A stretch of DNA of 54,418 nt from NCBI GenBank assembly GCA_016234805.1, contig JACRNU010000012.1:1-54418 (forward strand), given 5' to 3'. The stretch comes from Elusimicrobiota bacterium. GTDB lineage: Bacteria > Elusimicrobiota > Elusimicrobia > UBA1565 > UBA9628. Position numbers and translations under genes: made by a program. Positions 23,509 to 33,096 of this stretch are shown here, one piece after another; the first letter of the stretch is position 1, and each line of letters starts with the position of its first letter. The notes beneath the pieces were generated by a model. That model searched no databases. It worked only from the letters and a program-made list of their open reading frames with translations, and was not told the origin of the DNA.

Positions 23509-24824
23509 GAGACCCCCTTCTTCCACGGGGGCTCCCTCAGGAACCGCAGGCCGATAGCCAGGTTGTTGAGGAGGGTCCTGCGCAGTTCCCCGCGGCCGTA
23601 CGCGCCGGCCAGGAGCGCCAGGTTGTCGAACTGGGTCGAGCCGTGGCGATCGAAGAGCCCGGCCCGGCCCCTGGCGGCCCCGCCCACCCGGGTCACGAGG
23701 AACCGCTTCTTCATCTCGCGGAAATCCTCCTCCAGGCACACCCCGGTCTCGCGAAAGACTTCGCCGTCGCAGTCCACGGTGAGCTCGCTGTTGAGGACCA
23801 CGGGCTCCCGCCGGGCCGCCTCTTCATTGACGAACGAGACCCCCATCTCCCGCGCGAGCCCGCTCACCCGTCCCATCTGCCGGAACAACTCCGCGCTCGA
23901 CGCTTCGTCCCAGAACCGGCCCAGGGCGTAGTTGAGCTGGATGCGGCGGTGCCCAAGCTCGGCCAGGAAGCGGAACTCTTCGAGCATCCGGGACACGTTC
24001 TCGGGCGTGACCACGGCGATGACTTGATAAGGCACCTCCGCGGCTCTCAAGGACTCGAGGTTCCGGGACAGGCGGCCGTAGTAGTCCCTGCCTCCCGCGG
24101 CCCTGCGCTGGGAGAGCTGGGTCCCGTAAGTGCCGTCGCAGCTGAACTCGAGGCTGAAGCGGTGGTCGCGGAAGAACCGCAGGGCCTTGTCCGAGAGCGC
24201 GAGCCCGTTGGTGGTGAGAAGGAACCGCGGCCTCCTGCCTGAGCGCTCTGCCAGGGACTCGGCCAGCAGGGTCGCTCGCCGGACCACGTCGAGCGCCAGG
24301 AGGGGTTCTCCGCCGAAGAACTGGATCTCGGCCTCGCTGCGCAGCCCTGCCATCAGCCACCGGACCCCGGCCTCGGCGACCTCGCAGGTCATGCGGGCCG
24401 GGTAGCGCCGGACGCGGCAATAAGCGCAGCGAAGCTGGCAAGAGTGCGTCACGAGCAGGATGAGCCTGGGACTGCCCGCGTTCCCGTACACGGTCCTCAG
24501 GAGGTCGCGGTCCACCCTGGCCCCGTCGGCCTTGAGCCTGTGGAGCAGGCCTTTCCTATAGAATAGCCAGTCCATGAACCGGCCCGCTCGCCCGCCTCCG
24601 GTCTTGCCCGTGCCCCGGGCTCCGTCCCCGACCGCTCCTGCCCCATCCAGCTCAGTCTTCCACAAGCCTGCCAGAAGCCCTCGGTCCAGGGTCTCGAGGC
24701 AGGCCCTGACCTGTCCCGCTTCCCCGGCGTCGAGGCTGGCGGCCCCGCGATGCCGGGACAACAGGCCCTCGGCCCGCGACAGCAAGACCTTGAGCCGCAC
24801 TTCGATGGACCGCGGAGGGATCAT
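23505..24824 (-). CDS. Radical SAM protein of the His-Xaa-Ser locus, extended N-terminus
   Basis: 439 residues. A 120-residue N-terminal helical region, with a Gly-rich stretch near 61-80, precedes CQLRCAYC (Cys129, 133, 136). QFFGGEPLLAL, FLLTTNGLAL and SLEFSCDGTYG follow the sulfatase-maturase/SPASM-like pattern. VVLNSELTVDCDGEVF and the final RRTLLNNLAIGLRFL are shared with the second domain of the tandem protein at 26567. No C-terminal SPASM cysteines are evident. The ATG is 93 bp after the membrane-protein gene, with a possible TATCAT box 16 bp before it, so it may be transcribed both from the main operon and separately. Substrate unproven. Confidence 0.86.
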   Translation of the reverse strand: MIPPRSIEVRLKVLLSRAEGLLSRHRGAASLDAGEAGQVRACLETLDRGLLAGLWKTELDGAGAVGDGARGTGKTGGGRAGRFMDWLFYRKGLLHRLKADGARVDRDLLRTVYGNAGSPRLILLVTHSCQLRCAYCRVRRYPARMTCEVAEAGVRWLMAGLRSEAEIQFFGGEPLLALDVVRRATLLAESLAERSGRRPRFLLTTNGLALSDKALRFFRDHRFSLEFSCDGTYGTQLSQRRAAGGRDYYGRLSRNLESLRAAEVPYQVIAVVTPENVSRMLEEFRFLAELGHRRIQLNYALGRFWDEASSAELFRQMGRVSGLAREMGVSFVNEEAARREPVVLNSELTVDCDGEVFRETGVCLEEDFREMKKRFLVTRVGGAARGRAGLFDRHGSTQFDNLALLAGAYGRGELRRTLLNNLAIGLRFLREPPWKKGVS

Positions 24825-24917
24825 AAGTCGCCGTGTTCGTATGATACCAAACCTCCCGGGTGAAAGCCGAAACAGCGCGATAGGCCATTCCAGCCCATTT
24901 GGAGAAGCTGGATCGGG

Positions 24918-26570
24918 CTACCGGCCCGTTTTATGCGCCTTTAATGGATAAGCCTCGTCCAGGAGACGATAGTACTCACGGGTGGCGCTGAAATCCTTGT
25001 TCCTCAGGGCCGCGAGCGCCGGTTCGCTCTCAACATCAAGCGTGTCGCGCCAGCGCCTGAGGTCCTCGTCCGTGCGCTCGAGGTCGCGGACGCGGCCCCG
25101 ATCAGCGCTCAGGCACCAATGCATGCGCAGGGCGGCGCGCTGAACGGGCGAAAGTTCCTCGACGAGAAGGTCCTGGAAACGGGAGAACTCATCCGGGGAG
25201 AGCTTCAGGAGGCGGCGCGCGGCCTCCAGGCGGATCGCCTTCTCGCCGATCTTGTAGCTGTTCCTGTTGAGCCGCTGTTTGGCCCTGCCCGCCGCCCAAT
25301 CGAGGCGCTCCTCGCCGCTGTCGTAGGAGATCCTGGATGGAAAATCCAAAGCCTCGACGGGCTCGCCCTCGTACTCGACGCGGACGGCGTTGATGGACGC
25401 GCTGAAGGTCAACGGCCCGGGGTTCCTCGTCGGGAAAGAAGGCATCACATAAGCGTTGGCGCCCAGCGAGGCAGCGGCCGCGCCGACCCACGCCTTGAAC
25501 GCGTCCCCGTCGACGAGGCCCCGCGCCACAGCGGACGCCTCGATATCGGCGACCGGAGTGACCTTGAAGCCGTGCTTCTCGGCCCCGGCCAGGGCGTTCT
25601 TGGAGAACAGGCGCTCCAGGTCGCCCGCGTAAATGGGGAGAGAGCGCTCCAGCCGCCGGATGACCTTGACGCGCCTGGCCTGGTCCCACGCGGCTCTCCC
25701 GCGGTTCCATTCCTCCACCGTCGACAGCAGCCACCCTGGCTCCGGTCTGGGATCGGACATGAGCATCCGCGCGAATCGGGCGAGCGAGGACTTCTCGCCG
25801 GCATGCAGGACCGTGGCCGTGCCCGACCGGTCCTTGCCCAGCGGGTGGAACGCCATCCCGGGCAGGACGCCGTCGCGGCGTCCGGCGCTCAGCGCCACGG
25901 TCGTTTCGTGGTCGAACCCGTCCGGCCCTGGCTCGGCCAGCGGCCTGCCGATGGACAGGATACGGGCGTCGATGGGACGCTCGAGCAGGAGCTTGCCGTA
26001 AGCCGGCGGCAGGCGAGGCTTGTCATCGACGACCTTCTCGTCATCCCCGTTCCTCAGGAAAAAGAAGCCTTGGCCGTCATAGCGGGGCTCTTGGCCCGCG
26101 TTGATCTCGTTGGCGAATCGGGGCAGTTCGTCTTCAGCCACCAGGTAGACCCGGTCCGACCAGGGGACGACCACGAGCCCGCGGGAGAGCGTCCTGGACC
26201 GAGCTCCCTCGAAAGCGAGCTTCCCTTGCTGCTCGCGCACCCTCCCATGCTCCTCCTCGTGCGTCCCCGTGCAGCCTCTCCAGGCATAGTGGTAGCCGGC
26301 TTCGGGCGCGACCAGGAGGGACAAGTTGGCGCCCAGGCCGTCGCCCTGGTAGTAGCCGCCTGCCCAAGGGTGGCGGCCGGCCAGGCGGGCGATCTCGTCC
26401 GCGACGGCCTTCGTACGGCGCTCGCGCCCCAAGAGGCGCCGGTGGGAGGGACGGAGCCTCGGCTCGATGCGCCGCAGCAGGACGAGATAGGTCCCGGCCA
26501 GCGTGAGGCACGCCAGGGACAGGACGACCCAGAGCCTGGCGTCGAGCCCCAGCAGCTTCTTATAAGTCAC
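24918..26570 (-). CDS. Single-pass membrane protein of unknown function in the His-Xaa-Ser locus
   Basis: 550 residues from a GTG that overlaps the previous stop (GTGA). One hydrophobic segment at about 12-31 (LWVVLSLACLTLAGTYLVLL) anchors it, with a large soluble part. Residues 65-150 contain GGYYQGDGLGANLSL, a GCTGTHEEEHG block, then VPWSDRVYLV, a pattern I recall from uncharacterised secreted proteins. The C-terminal half contains a module ending in LGANAYVMPSF and a helical tail. It could be an exporter partner, a binding protein for the modified peptide or a protease-like factor; no catalytic residues are recognised. Membership of the operon is clear from the overlap. Confidence 0.75.
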   Translation of the reverse strand: MTYKKLLGLDARLWVVLSLACLTLAGTYLVLLRRIEPRLRPSHRRLLGRERRTKAVADEIARLAGRHPWAGGYYQGDGLGANLSLLVAPEAGYHYAWRGCTGTHEEEHGRVREQQGKLAFEGARSRTLSRGLVVVPWSDRVYLVAEDELPRFANEINAGQEPRYDGQGFFFLRNGDDEKVVDDKPRLPPAYGKLLLERPIDARILSIGRPLAEPGPDGFDHETTVALSAGRRDGVLPGMAFHPLGKDRSGTATVLHAGEKSSLARFARMLMSDPRPEPGWLLSTVEEWNRGRAAWDQARRVKVIRRLERSLPIYAGDLERLFSKNALAGAEKHGFKVTPVADIEASAVARGLVDGDAFKAWVGAAAASLGANAYVMPSFPTRNPGPLTFSASINAVRVEYEGEPVEALDFPSRISYDSGEERLDWAAGRAKQRLNRNSYKIGEKAIRLEAARRLLKLSPDEFSRFQDLLVEELSPVQRAALRMHWCLSADRGRVRDLERTDEDLRRWRDTLDVESEPALAALRNKDFSATREYYRLLDEAYPLKAHKTGR

Positions 26571-29356
26571 CGGCCCCCATGGAGTTCCTCGTTGAGGCTT
26601 GCGAAGAACGCTCCGACCCTCTCGCCGAACGCGATGTTGTTGAGGAGGACGCGGCGGACCCGCTCGTCGCGGCCGTGCATCCGGACCAGGGTGTAGTAGC
26701 AGTGGAACCGGCTCCAGCGGATGGCGTTGATGTCCGGGCGGTCCTGGACCCGGCCGAGACGGAAAGGGGCCGGGGCCGCGGGCCGCGTGGTCTCGAAGAG
26801 CCACTCGCTCATGAGGTGGAGCGAGCCGTCCGTGTCCACCATGAGCTCGGAGTTCAAGACCGTGGGCTCGACCCTGCCGCCGAGGTTGCCGAGGCGGATC
26901 TTGCCCGAGCGCAGCTCCGCGCGATGGCGCCGGACGATGGCTCGCACCTGGCGGAAGAACAACGCCTCATCCTCCTCCTTCCAAAAGGAGCCCACGGCGT
27001 AGCTCAGGTCGAAAGACCGGGCGCCGAGGTCGAGCAGGTGCTCGAAGTTCGCGGCCAGGCGTCCCGCGCGGGCCGGGTCAGCCACCGCCACCACGACGCA
27101 CTCCACCCCGGATCCAAGGGCGAGCTCGACTCCGCGGCGCGTGGCCGCGTAGGGGTCGAGGCCTTGGCACGCGGGAGGCTTCTGGATGTTGTGGTCGCGC
27201 CGGGAGCCGTCGAGGGAGAGCTCGAGCGAGAAGCGCCGGCGCGCCATCCACGCGAGCTTGGACGCGTCGAGCTCGATGGCATTGGTCACCATGTAGAAGG
27301 AGAGCCTCTTGCCGAGCTCTTTGGCGCGGGACTCGGCGTATTCGGCGGCCGCGCGGACCGCCGAAAAGTTGAGCAGGGGCTCGCCGCCCCCGAAATCCAG
27401 GCGGATTTCCCGGCTTTCGCGGCGCAGGAGGAAGTCCGCGGCCTGTCGCGCCGTGGCAGGAGACATGTCCGCGTCGCGCTTCTCCACCGGGCAGTAGGTG
27501 CAGCGAAGGTGGCAGCGCCGGGTGACGAAGAGCTGGATGTTGCTCTTAGGATTGCCGCCGCAGGCCAAGGGCAGGTGGAAGCGGTCCACGGCTCGGCGCA
27601 GGACGCGCGCCCGCCCTGCCGGCCTAAGCTCCTCGGAACGCCGGAGCGCGGTGAACAACAGGCCTTCGAGCTCGGCATGCCAATCCACGCCTTGGGAGCG
27701 GGCACGACTGACGCGGTCCGCGAACCCCTGGACATCCGGGTCAGGGGGCACGTCCCGCTCCACGAGAGGATAGTCGAACTCAGGGAACCCCTTGAGCCGC
27801 AGGGTCCCGCGGACTGAAACTCTGTCCAGGAGCTTCAAGCGGTCCAGCCGGCGGAAGCTCGCGGTGGGATAGAACGATACGAGGTTCGGCGTGGGAGGCT
27901 CCAGGATACCGAAGGGCTCCCCGCACAGGGCCTTCAAGCGAGCGACGCGGCCCACGCCCTCGACCAGGTCCTCGAGCCCTGTCTCGGCATTGGCCGCGAT
28001 GAGATGGTGCGCCTGCCGGATGCCGCGCCATGAGAGCGCCAGCGCGGCCCGGGCCGGCCTGCCGTAGCCGTAGCCCTTGCCCAGGCGGTCGAGCTCGCGG
28101 TCGCAGAAGCTCTCGGTGCCGATGTAGACCCACGGCCTGGCCGCCGGAGCCGCGGCCTCGCCGCCCATCTTTGGGGTGAAGAGCTCCGGATCGAGGGTGT
28201 CGATGAGCCCGAAATCCGGATCATTGGAAAGCCGTGTGCCCCGGACCCGGAAGAAGGAGTTGACCGCGGTCTGGAGAAAGAGGATGAAGAAGGGAGACCG
28301 CCTCAGGATGGAGAGTATCCCCATGGCCCGCCCCCGGTCCGAGAAGAAATCGTCGTCGTAGAAGCCGATGCCGAAGGCCGCGGGAGGGACCAGGGACCAC
28401 CGGCCGTAGAGCTCCTTGAGCCTGCGTCCATAGGCCGACAGCACCCCTGCCACGGCCTCAGGGGATTTGCCGCTGAACCGGCCGCGGTCCATGGAGGCGC
28501 AGAACGAACAGCCGTAGCGGCAGCCCCTGGAGAGCGTCAGGCATAGGCCTCGGGCCGCGTCCTCCTTCCCCAGCAGGGAGAAGTCCAGGGCCGAGGCATC
28601 GAGGTCCTCGGCCCTGGGAGCGCGCTCCGCGCCGGCCCAGACCAGTCCCCCGGCATCCGCGAAAAGGACTCCTTCGAGGGCCGCGAGCGCTTCGCGCCTG
28701 GCCAGGGGAAGGGCCGCGGAAGCGTCGGACGGACCCAGCGCCCGCAAGACCGCGGGCAGGACGATCTCTCCCGCACCGCGAGCCACGAGATGCGCTTCAG
28801 GCAGGTGGACGAAGACCTCCCTGGGGTTGAGCGTGGGCATGATGCCGCCCACGACCGTGAAAGCCCGCGTCCGGGCCCGCAAGAAGCGCAGAAGCCTGCG
28901 GCTGTCCTCGAAGCAGGAATCGTAAAGGGTCAGGCCCGCCACGGTGATGTCAGGGTGCTCACCCAGGAGCCTTGCCAGAGCGGCCAGGCCCCATGGACCC
29001 TTCTCATCGAGCCGGGAGAGCTTGAGGTCTGAGAGCACCACGGGCACGGCCTGGGCCTTGAGCGCGGACGCCAGGTAGAAGGTCGCTCCATGGAGCTGGC
29101 CCGCATCGGGTCCGGCGTCAGGGCCCGGGACGCCGCCCAGGATGTTCCTGAAGAGGAGGACCTTGCCCTGCCCGGCACGGCCCCTGGCAGGAGATGACGA
29201 CGGGCGGGCGGCGAACTCGATTCCCGGCAGGGCCTGGCCCCGGGGGGCCGGGGCGGCGACGCTCCTCAGGAAAGCCGCCCTCCGGCGGCTCTCCCCTAGG
29301 CGCGGCGGCTGTGCTCCACGATCGGGCAGGGTCTCACCATTGCCCGTGACTGCCAT
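26567..29356 (-). CDS. Tandem radical SAM protein: B12-binding-type domain, radical SAM, second radical SAM
   Basis: 929 residues. Residues about 65-200 resemble a cobalamin-binding Rossmann fold ([34 protein letters not shown]) but lack the classical DxHxxG, so cobalamin may bind base-off without a histidine or not at all. The first radical SAM domain has GCRYGCSFC (Cys279, 283, 286) and a long YDDDFFSDR strand as in B12-type enzymes. The second has CHLRCTYC (Cys615, 619, 622), [33 protein letters not shown] and the LLNNIAFG tail seen in the two downstream radical SAM proteins. Two intact Cx3Cx2C motifs in one chain suggest two consecutive reactions on one substrate. Its start overlaps the precursor's end by 23 bp, tying it to that peptide. 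Confidence 0.88.
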   Translation of the reverse strand: MAVTGNGETLPDRGAQPPRLGESRRRAAFLRSVAAPAPRGQALPGIEFAARPSSSPARGRAGQGKVLLFRNILGGVPGPDAGPDAGQLHGATFYLASALKAQAVPVVLSDLKLSRLDEKGPWGLAALARLLGEHPDITVAGLTLYDSCFEDSRRLLRFLRARTRAFTVVGGIMPTLNPREVFVHLPEAHLVARGAGEIVLPAVLRALGPSDASAALPLARREALAALEGVLFADAGGLVWAGAERAPRAEDLDASALDFSLLGKEDAARGLCLTLSRGCRYGCSFCASMDRGRFSGKSPEAVAGVLSAYGRRLKELYGRWSLVPPAAFGIGFYDDDFFSDRGRAMGILSILRRSPFFILFLQTAVNSFFRVRGTRLSNDPDFGLIDTLDPELFTPKMGGEAAAPAARPWVYIGTESFCDRELDRLGKGYGYGRPARAALALSWRGIRQAHHLIAANAETGLEDLVEGVGRVARLKALCGEPFGILEPPTPNLVSFYPTASFRRLDRLKLLDRVSVRGTLRLKGFPEFDYPLVERDVPPDPDVQGFADRVSRARSQGVDWHAELEGLLFTALRRSEELRPAGRARVLRRAVDRFHLPLACGGNPKSNIQLFVTRRCHLRCTYCPVEKRDADMSPATARQAADFLLRRESREIRLDFGGGEPLLNFSAVRAAAEYAESRAKELGKRLSFYMVTNAIELDASKLAWMARRRFSLELSLDGSRRDHNIQKPPACQGLDPYAATRRGVELALGSGVECVVVAVADPARAGRLAANFEHLLDLGARSFDLSYAVGSFWKEEDEALFFRQVRAIVRRHRAELRSGKIRLGNLGGRVEPTVLNSELMVDTDGSLHLMSEWLFETTRPAAPAPFRLGRVQDRPDINAIRWSRFHCYYTLVRMHGRDERVRRVLLNNIAFGERVGAFFASLNEELHGGR

Positions 29357-29690
29357 GCGACCCGTGCGACCCGTGCGACCCGTGCGACCCGTGCGACCCG
29401 TGCGAGCCGTGCGAGCCGTGCGACCCGTGCGACCCGTGCGAGCCGTGGGAAGCGTGGCTGGCGTGCGAGCTGTGGCTCACGTGCGAGGACGCCGCGGACC
29501 CGGAATTATGCAGGGCGTTGGTGTGTTCTTGCTGGGCCAGAAGGTCCTCGGCGCGCACCATGGCGGCGCCGACGATGCCCAGGACGGCCGCGGCTTTCAC
29601 CACGTCCTTCTTGAGGATCTTGCCCTCTTCGCTGGTCAGGAACCGGGTGATGTCCTTCTTGATCTTCGGGATGAAATCTTTCTCGCTCAT
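29334..29690 (-). CDS. hxsA: His-Xaa-Ser repeat RiPP precursor (HxsA-like)
   Basis: 118 residues. A leader of about 67 residues ([18 protein letters not shown]..., with [16 protein letters not shown]) is followed by HNSGSAAS and sixteen Ser-His-X triplets: V, S, A, A and then twelve Gly, ending QW. The layout matches His-Xaa-Ser repeat precursors processed by the HxsB/HxsC radical SAM pair, in which the core is thought to be modified at many sites. A TAGGGGGGATT sequence before the ATG serves as ribosome-binding site, 8 bp after HxsB. The DNA for the repeat is an array of near-identical 9-bp units, so its number may vary between strains. The gene lies between hxsB and the tandem radical SAM gene. 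Confidence 0.85.
   Translation of the reverse strand: MSEKDFIPKIKKDITRFLTSEEGKILKKDVVKAAAVLGIVGAAMVRAEDLLAQQEHTNALHNSGSAASSHVSHSSHASHASHGSHGSHGSHGSHGSHGSHGSHGSHGSHGSHGSHGQW
29343..29486 (-). repeat. hxsA: Sixteen 9-bp coding repeats (Ser-His-X)
   Basis: The plus strand shows sixteen 9-bp units of the form CGTGCGACC. The twelve Gly units at 29343-29450 differ by only a few bases (CCC or GCC for Gly, GTG or ATG for His, CGA, GGA or ACT for Ser). The four N-terminal units (29451-29486) have drifted to Ala, Ser and Val. This pattern suggests expansion from the 3' end. Confidence 0.85.
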
Positions 29691-29698
29691 AATCCCCC

Positions 29699-31168
29699 CT
29701 ACTGCTTCTGGTACGGACCGCTCGGTTCTTTCTGCTTCAGCCATCGCTGGAAGATCTTGTCGTACTTGCCTTCCCGAAGGCGCTCGAACAGGACGTCCTG
29801 GATGCCCATGTTGATGCGGCACCTGGAGTTCGACGGCATGCGGCCCATGATGTCCCCTTGCTCGGCGTAGCACTGGATCGGGCAGACGCCGCAATAGGGC
29901 TTGTAGGCGCAGCGCGAGCACTCGGTCTGGTTGTCGAGGCACGAGGCCACCTCGATGGCGCGCACCGCGGAGTGCCCCACGCTGTCCTTGTACGCGCCTT
30001 CGTGCACGCTCCCGATCCGGAACGACTCGTCGCCCATCCGGGAGAACATCCGCCCCTCGTCGCAGGCGTAGACCCCGCCGTCGAAGTTGTAGGCGACCTG
30101 CCCGACGCCCGCCCCGCAGGGGGAACGCATGTCGAGGAAATTCGGATCCTGGTCGGTCATCATCTTCGAGAGGAAGATGCGGGCGCTCTGCTCGAAGAAG
30201 GGCCGCCTACGATTGACCGCCAGGATGTAGTCAAAGGCCTTCGCGTAGAAATCGACGAACTCGCCCGGAGTGCAGCCGATCTTGTCCCAGGTCTCGCGGG
30301 CCAGGCCGAACGGGTTGACGGGCCGCAGGAAGACGCCGCGGGCGCCGATCCCCACGTACTCGTCGATGATGTCCTTCCACCGGGACAGGGAGAAGCGCGT
30401 CACCGTCAGCAGGGCGTCGATGCGGAACATCTTGCGCTTGGTCCGCCCGTGGATGACCTTGAACCACTTGACCGTGTCGGCGTGCGAGTTGCCGCCCACG
30501 AAAAGCCGGTTCTTGTTGTGCAGGTCCGCGGGCCCGTCGAGGGAGGTGCAGAAGTTGACCCCGCTCTTGAGGAGGAAGTCGAGCTTCTTGTCGTCGAGCA
30601 GGCTCAGGTTCGTGACGAGATTGATCCAGAGCCCCTTGCCTGCCTTCTCGTTCTTCTCGTGGGCGTATTTCACGATGAACTCGACGACCGGCCAGTTCAC
30701 CAGGGGCTCGCCGCCCTGGAACTCGAGGGTGATGGCGGGGCTCGGGCTCTCGAAGATGCGGTCCACCACCTTGCGGGCCGTCTCCAGGGACATGTCGCAG
30801 CTCTTGTCCTTCATCGCCACGGAGTTGGCCTGGCAATAGAGGCACCGATGGTTGCAGCGGAGCGTCGCCACGACCACATGGAGGCTCGGACCCTGCCAGA
30901 GGAAACGGTTCCTCTTCCTCCAGACCTCGGTCAGGGCCTGGAAGTCCATCCGGTCCCGGATGAACCCGTCGGAAGCCAGACGGCCGTAAAGGGCGCCGGA
31001 CTGGTCGAGCTTCCCGGAGATGAAATCCTGGAACTCGGCGTCGGAGAGGAAGCACCACCTGCCGAAATCGTTGGTGATGAGGAAACGGCCGCCCAGCCGG
31101 CGGAAGCGGAAGAAGCCGGTCTTCGCGGCGTCGAGCCGCGAGATGTCGAGGACCGCGGGTCGGCTCAT
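29699..31168 (-). CDS. hxsB: His-Xaa-Ser system radical SAM maturase HxsB
   Basis: 489 residues. The N-terminal block [18 protein letters not shown] and the core CNHRCLYC (Cys105, 109, 112), [22 protein letters not shown] and [13 protein letters not shown] fit the HxsB family as I know it. The C-terminus has a full SPASM-like cysteine set including [17 protein letters not shown], for auxiliary Fe-S clusters. It should modify the repeat peptide made from the next gene. The ATG at 31168 overlaps the hxsD stop (ATGA). HxsB normally pairs with a second radical SAM enzyme, HxsC; I see no HxsC, and the other radical SAM proteins of the operon may take its place. Confidence 0.87.
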   Translation of the reverse strand: MSRPAVLDISRLDAAKTGFFRFRRLGGRFLITNDFGRWCFLSDAEFQDFISGKLDQSGALYGRLASDGFIRDRMDFQALTEVWRKRNRFLWQGPSLHVVVATLRCNHRCLYCQANSVAMKDKSCDMSLETARKVVDRIFESPSPAITLEFQGGEPLVNWPVVEFIVKYAHEKNEKAGKGLWINLVTNLSLLDDKKLDFLLKSGVNFCTSLDGPADLHNKNRLFVGGNSHADTVKWFKVIHGRTKRKMFRIDALLTVTRFSLSRWKDIIDEYVGIGARGVFLRPVNPFGLARETWDKIGCTPGEFVDFYAKAFDYILAVNRRRPFFEQSARIFLSKMMTDQDPNFLDMRSPCGAGVGQVAYNFDGGVYACDEGRMFSRMGDESFRIGSVHEGAYKDSVGHSAVRAIEVASCLDNQTECSRCAYKPYCGVCPIQCYAEQGDIMGRMPSNSRCRINMGIQDVLFERLREGKYDKIFQRWLKQKEPSGPYQKQ

Positions 31169-31809
31169 GAGGCCTTCTTCCCCCCCTTGGTCTTGGCCGC
31201 CTTCACCTTGGCCGCCTTCACCTTGGCAGCGCCCCCTGCCGCCGGCCCGTGCTTCTGCTCCCACGGGACGGCGACGCCCAGCGGGTCGTCCGACGATGGC
31301 TCCGCCTTCTCGATCTCGGCAAGGAGCTTCTCGATCTCCTTCTCGAGTTCAGCGTCGACCGGCGGAGCCTGCGGTTGGTCCTGCCGGGGCTGTCCGGCCT
31401 CCGGCCGGCCGGCGTCCTTGGAGCTCTGCGGAAAGGACTGCCGGGCCTTGGCTTCGGCCGCGCACTCGGGGCAGTCCGGGTCGGGTCCTCCCGCGGGCGC
31501 CTGGACCTCGGGAACGAGACCCGGCACCTGAGCCGACACCAGGGCCTTGGTCACGATGTACTCCCGGATCTTCTGGTTGTTCTCCGAGACCCTCAGCCGC
31601 AGGGTCTGATGGAGGAGCTCATTGAAGAACTCGTCCTCGAGCTCACGCCCGCCGTTGCCGCCGGCCCCCTTGGGCTTGAGCGTCACGGAAACCTCGGCGC
31701 CCTTGCGGACCATCCGCGCGTAGACCCGGTCGGTCATGGAATACGTTGCCGCCTGGATGGCTTCCAACGGATACACCTTGGTGTCGATTGTCAGGGTCAT
31801 CATGCTCAC
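31165..31809 (-). CDS. hxsD: HxsD-like protein with a long C-terminal extension
   Basis: 214 residues from a GTG overlapping the previous stop; ATG codons at 31803 and 31800 are alternatives. The first 115 residues resemble HxsD (VYPLEAIQAATYSMTDRVYARM, LRVSENNQKIREYIVTKAL), a small partner protein of the His-Xaa-Ser system. The rest is an extension: a CPEC pair, a Gln/Pro-rich part, an acidic coiled stretch (ELEKEIEKLLAEIEKAE) and a Lys/Ala-rich tail. Known HxsD proteins are much shorter by my recollection, so the tail is unusual. It may recognise the precursor or bridge the maturation complex. Its overlap with hxsB supports joint function. Confidence 0.72.
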   Translation of the reverse strand: MSMMTLTIDTKVYPLEAIQAATYSMTDRVYARMVRKGAEVSVTLKPKGAGGNGGRELEDEFFNELLHQTLRLRVSENNQKIREYIVTKALVSAQVPGLVPEVQAPAGGPDPDCPECAAEAKARQSFPQSSKDAGRPEAGQPRQDQPQAPPVDAELEKEIEKLLAEIEKAEPSSDDPLGVAVPWEQKHGPAAGGAAKVKAAKVKAAKTKGGKKAS

Positions 31810-33029
31810 TCGTCTTTGATCTCCTTCGCCACGGGGAGCGGCTTCCCGGAATTGACCGCCTCGATCTGCTTCATCGCGTCGAGCGGGCCGGGGTCCATGC
31901 GCTGGCCCGCGCTGAACTGCTTCTTGCGCCTCCGCTCTTCGAGAGCCAGACGGACCTTCTCGTCCTGTTCCCGCTTCTTGGCCTGGACCTCATGGGCCAG
32001 GCGGATCTCGGCCGCGACGAGCTTCTCGTTATAGACTCTCTCCTCCTCGATCTTCTTCTTCTGGTTCTTCTGGATCTCGGCCAGGCGCTCCTTCTCTTTC
32101 CGGGCGGCTTCCTCCGCCATCGCCTTCTCCTTGGCTTGCCTGGCCTCCCTGTCCCTCTTGGCGGTGTCCACGGGAGGCGGTGCCTTGCCCTTCGTCAATT
32201 CCCGGATCGCGCGGCAGAAAACGGAGTTGGCCTCCTTGATCAACGGGGCGCAGCCCGCGGCCTGGCGCTTGGCCAGGACATCGCACCACGGCAGGGCCGC
32301 GCAAGCCTTCGGATCCGCGGACCTCAAGGCCGCCAAAAGAGCCGCCTTCTCGACGCATCTCTCGCGGTCGAGCTTAGGGTCGCCGGCGGAGCACCGGCTG
32401 GGGTCGCCCGTGAAGAAACCCGCCCACTGCAGGCAACCCTGGAGGGTCGTCTCCCGCCTGCGGACCACGCTTTCCGCGCAGAGAGGCTGGATATCGCCTG
32501 TCTTGACCGCCTTCGCGAAGCCCTGGAACAGCTTCTCCTTGCCTGACGCGGGGAGGCCGTTGGCCGCGCCCTCCAAGAAGTCCTCCAACAACTGCGGGAA
32601 AACGGCCTTGGGATCTCCCCCGCGCAGGACAGCCCATGAGAATAAAAAGAATACTCTCGCTTCCTGGCAGCGCGACCATAGTTCCGCAGGCTTGCCCTTG
32701 GCGGGAACGAGGAATCCGCAGGACCACTTGACGTCCCCGGCCAGATCGAGGCAGGCCAGGCTCCGCGCGTAGGCGTAGTAGCTCCCCGTCACGCTGTCCT
32801 CTTTGGCGCAGATCAGGTTGTCCTCGAAAGGCCGGCCCAGGAATCGACCGTAGTATTTCCGGAAGTCCGCGGTCCCCTTGCCGCATTCCTCCTCCGCCCG
32901 CTGCTGTTCCGATGGGACGAAGGGGCTGCCTGGAGGCGGCGCTTCCTGGCCGGCAGGAGCTCCCCAAGAAAAGGAGACGGCCCCCATCAAGACGAGCGCC
33001 GCTGCCATGAAACACTTCACAGGCCCCAT
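31806..33029 (-). CDS. Secreted cysteine-rich protein with coiled-coil C-terminus
   Basis: 407 residues from an ATG with AGGAGG five bases upstream. A signal peptide (MGPVKCFMAAALVLMGAVSFSWGAPAG) leads to a domain of about 250 residues with more than ten cysteines, probably disulfide-bonded outside the cytoplasm. A charged helical segment follows (about 270-370, rich in Lys, Glu and Arg: ARKEKERLAEIQKNQKKK), predicted coiled coil. I do not recognise the family. It is the first gene of the locus and overlaps hxsD by GTGA. It could be the export partner or surface acceptor of the modified peptide, which is speculation. Confidence 0.78.
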   Translation of the reverse strand: MGPVKCFMAAALVLMGAVSFSWGAPAGQEAPPPGSPFVPSEQQRAEEECGKGTADFRKYYGRFLGRPFEDNLICAKEDSVTGSYYAYARSLACLDLAGDVKWSCGFLVPAKGKPAELWSRCQEARVFFLFSWAVLRGGDPKAVFPQLLEDFLEGAANGLPASGKEKLFQGFAKAVKTGDIQPLCAESVVRRRETTLQGCLQWAGFFTGDPSRCSAGDPKLDRERCVEKAALLAALRSADPKACAALPWCDVLAKRQAAGCAPLIKEANSVFCRAIRELTKGKAPPPVDTAKRDREARQAKEKAMAEEAARKEKERLAEIQKNQKKKIEEERVYNEKLVAAEIRLAHEVQAKKREQDEKVRLALEERRRKKQFSAGQRMDPGPLDAMKQIEAVNSGKPLPVAKEIKDE

Positions 33030-33068
33030 TGAGCCTCCTCGCGGAAAGTCGGTCCGCCTATCCACCCG

Positions 33069-33096
33069 TTAATATATAACATTTCACTTGGTGCAA
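33069..33096 (-). promoter_or_regulatory. Candidate promoter of the His-Xaa-Ser operon
   Basis: Minus strand: TTGCAC (33096-33091), a 16-bp spacer, TATTAA (33074-33069), then about 39 bases to the ATG at 33029, in an AT-rich patch unlike its surroundings. The -35 overlaps the end of the upstream surface-protein gene. Confidence 0.4.

Noticed and set aside
29343-29486. CRISPR-like or tandem repeat array
   Set aside because: The 9-bp units are contiguous without spacers and encode the Ser-His-Gly core of a precursor peptide.
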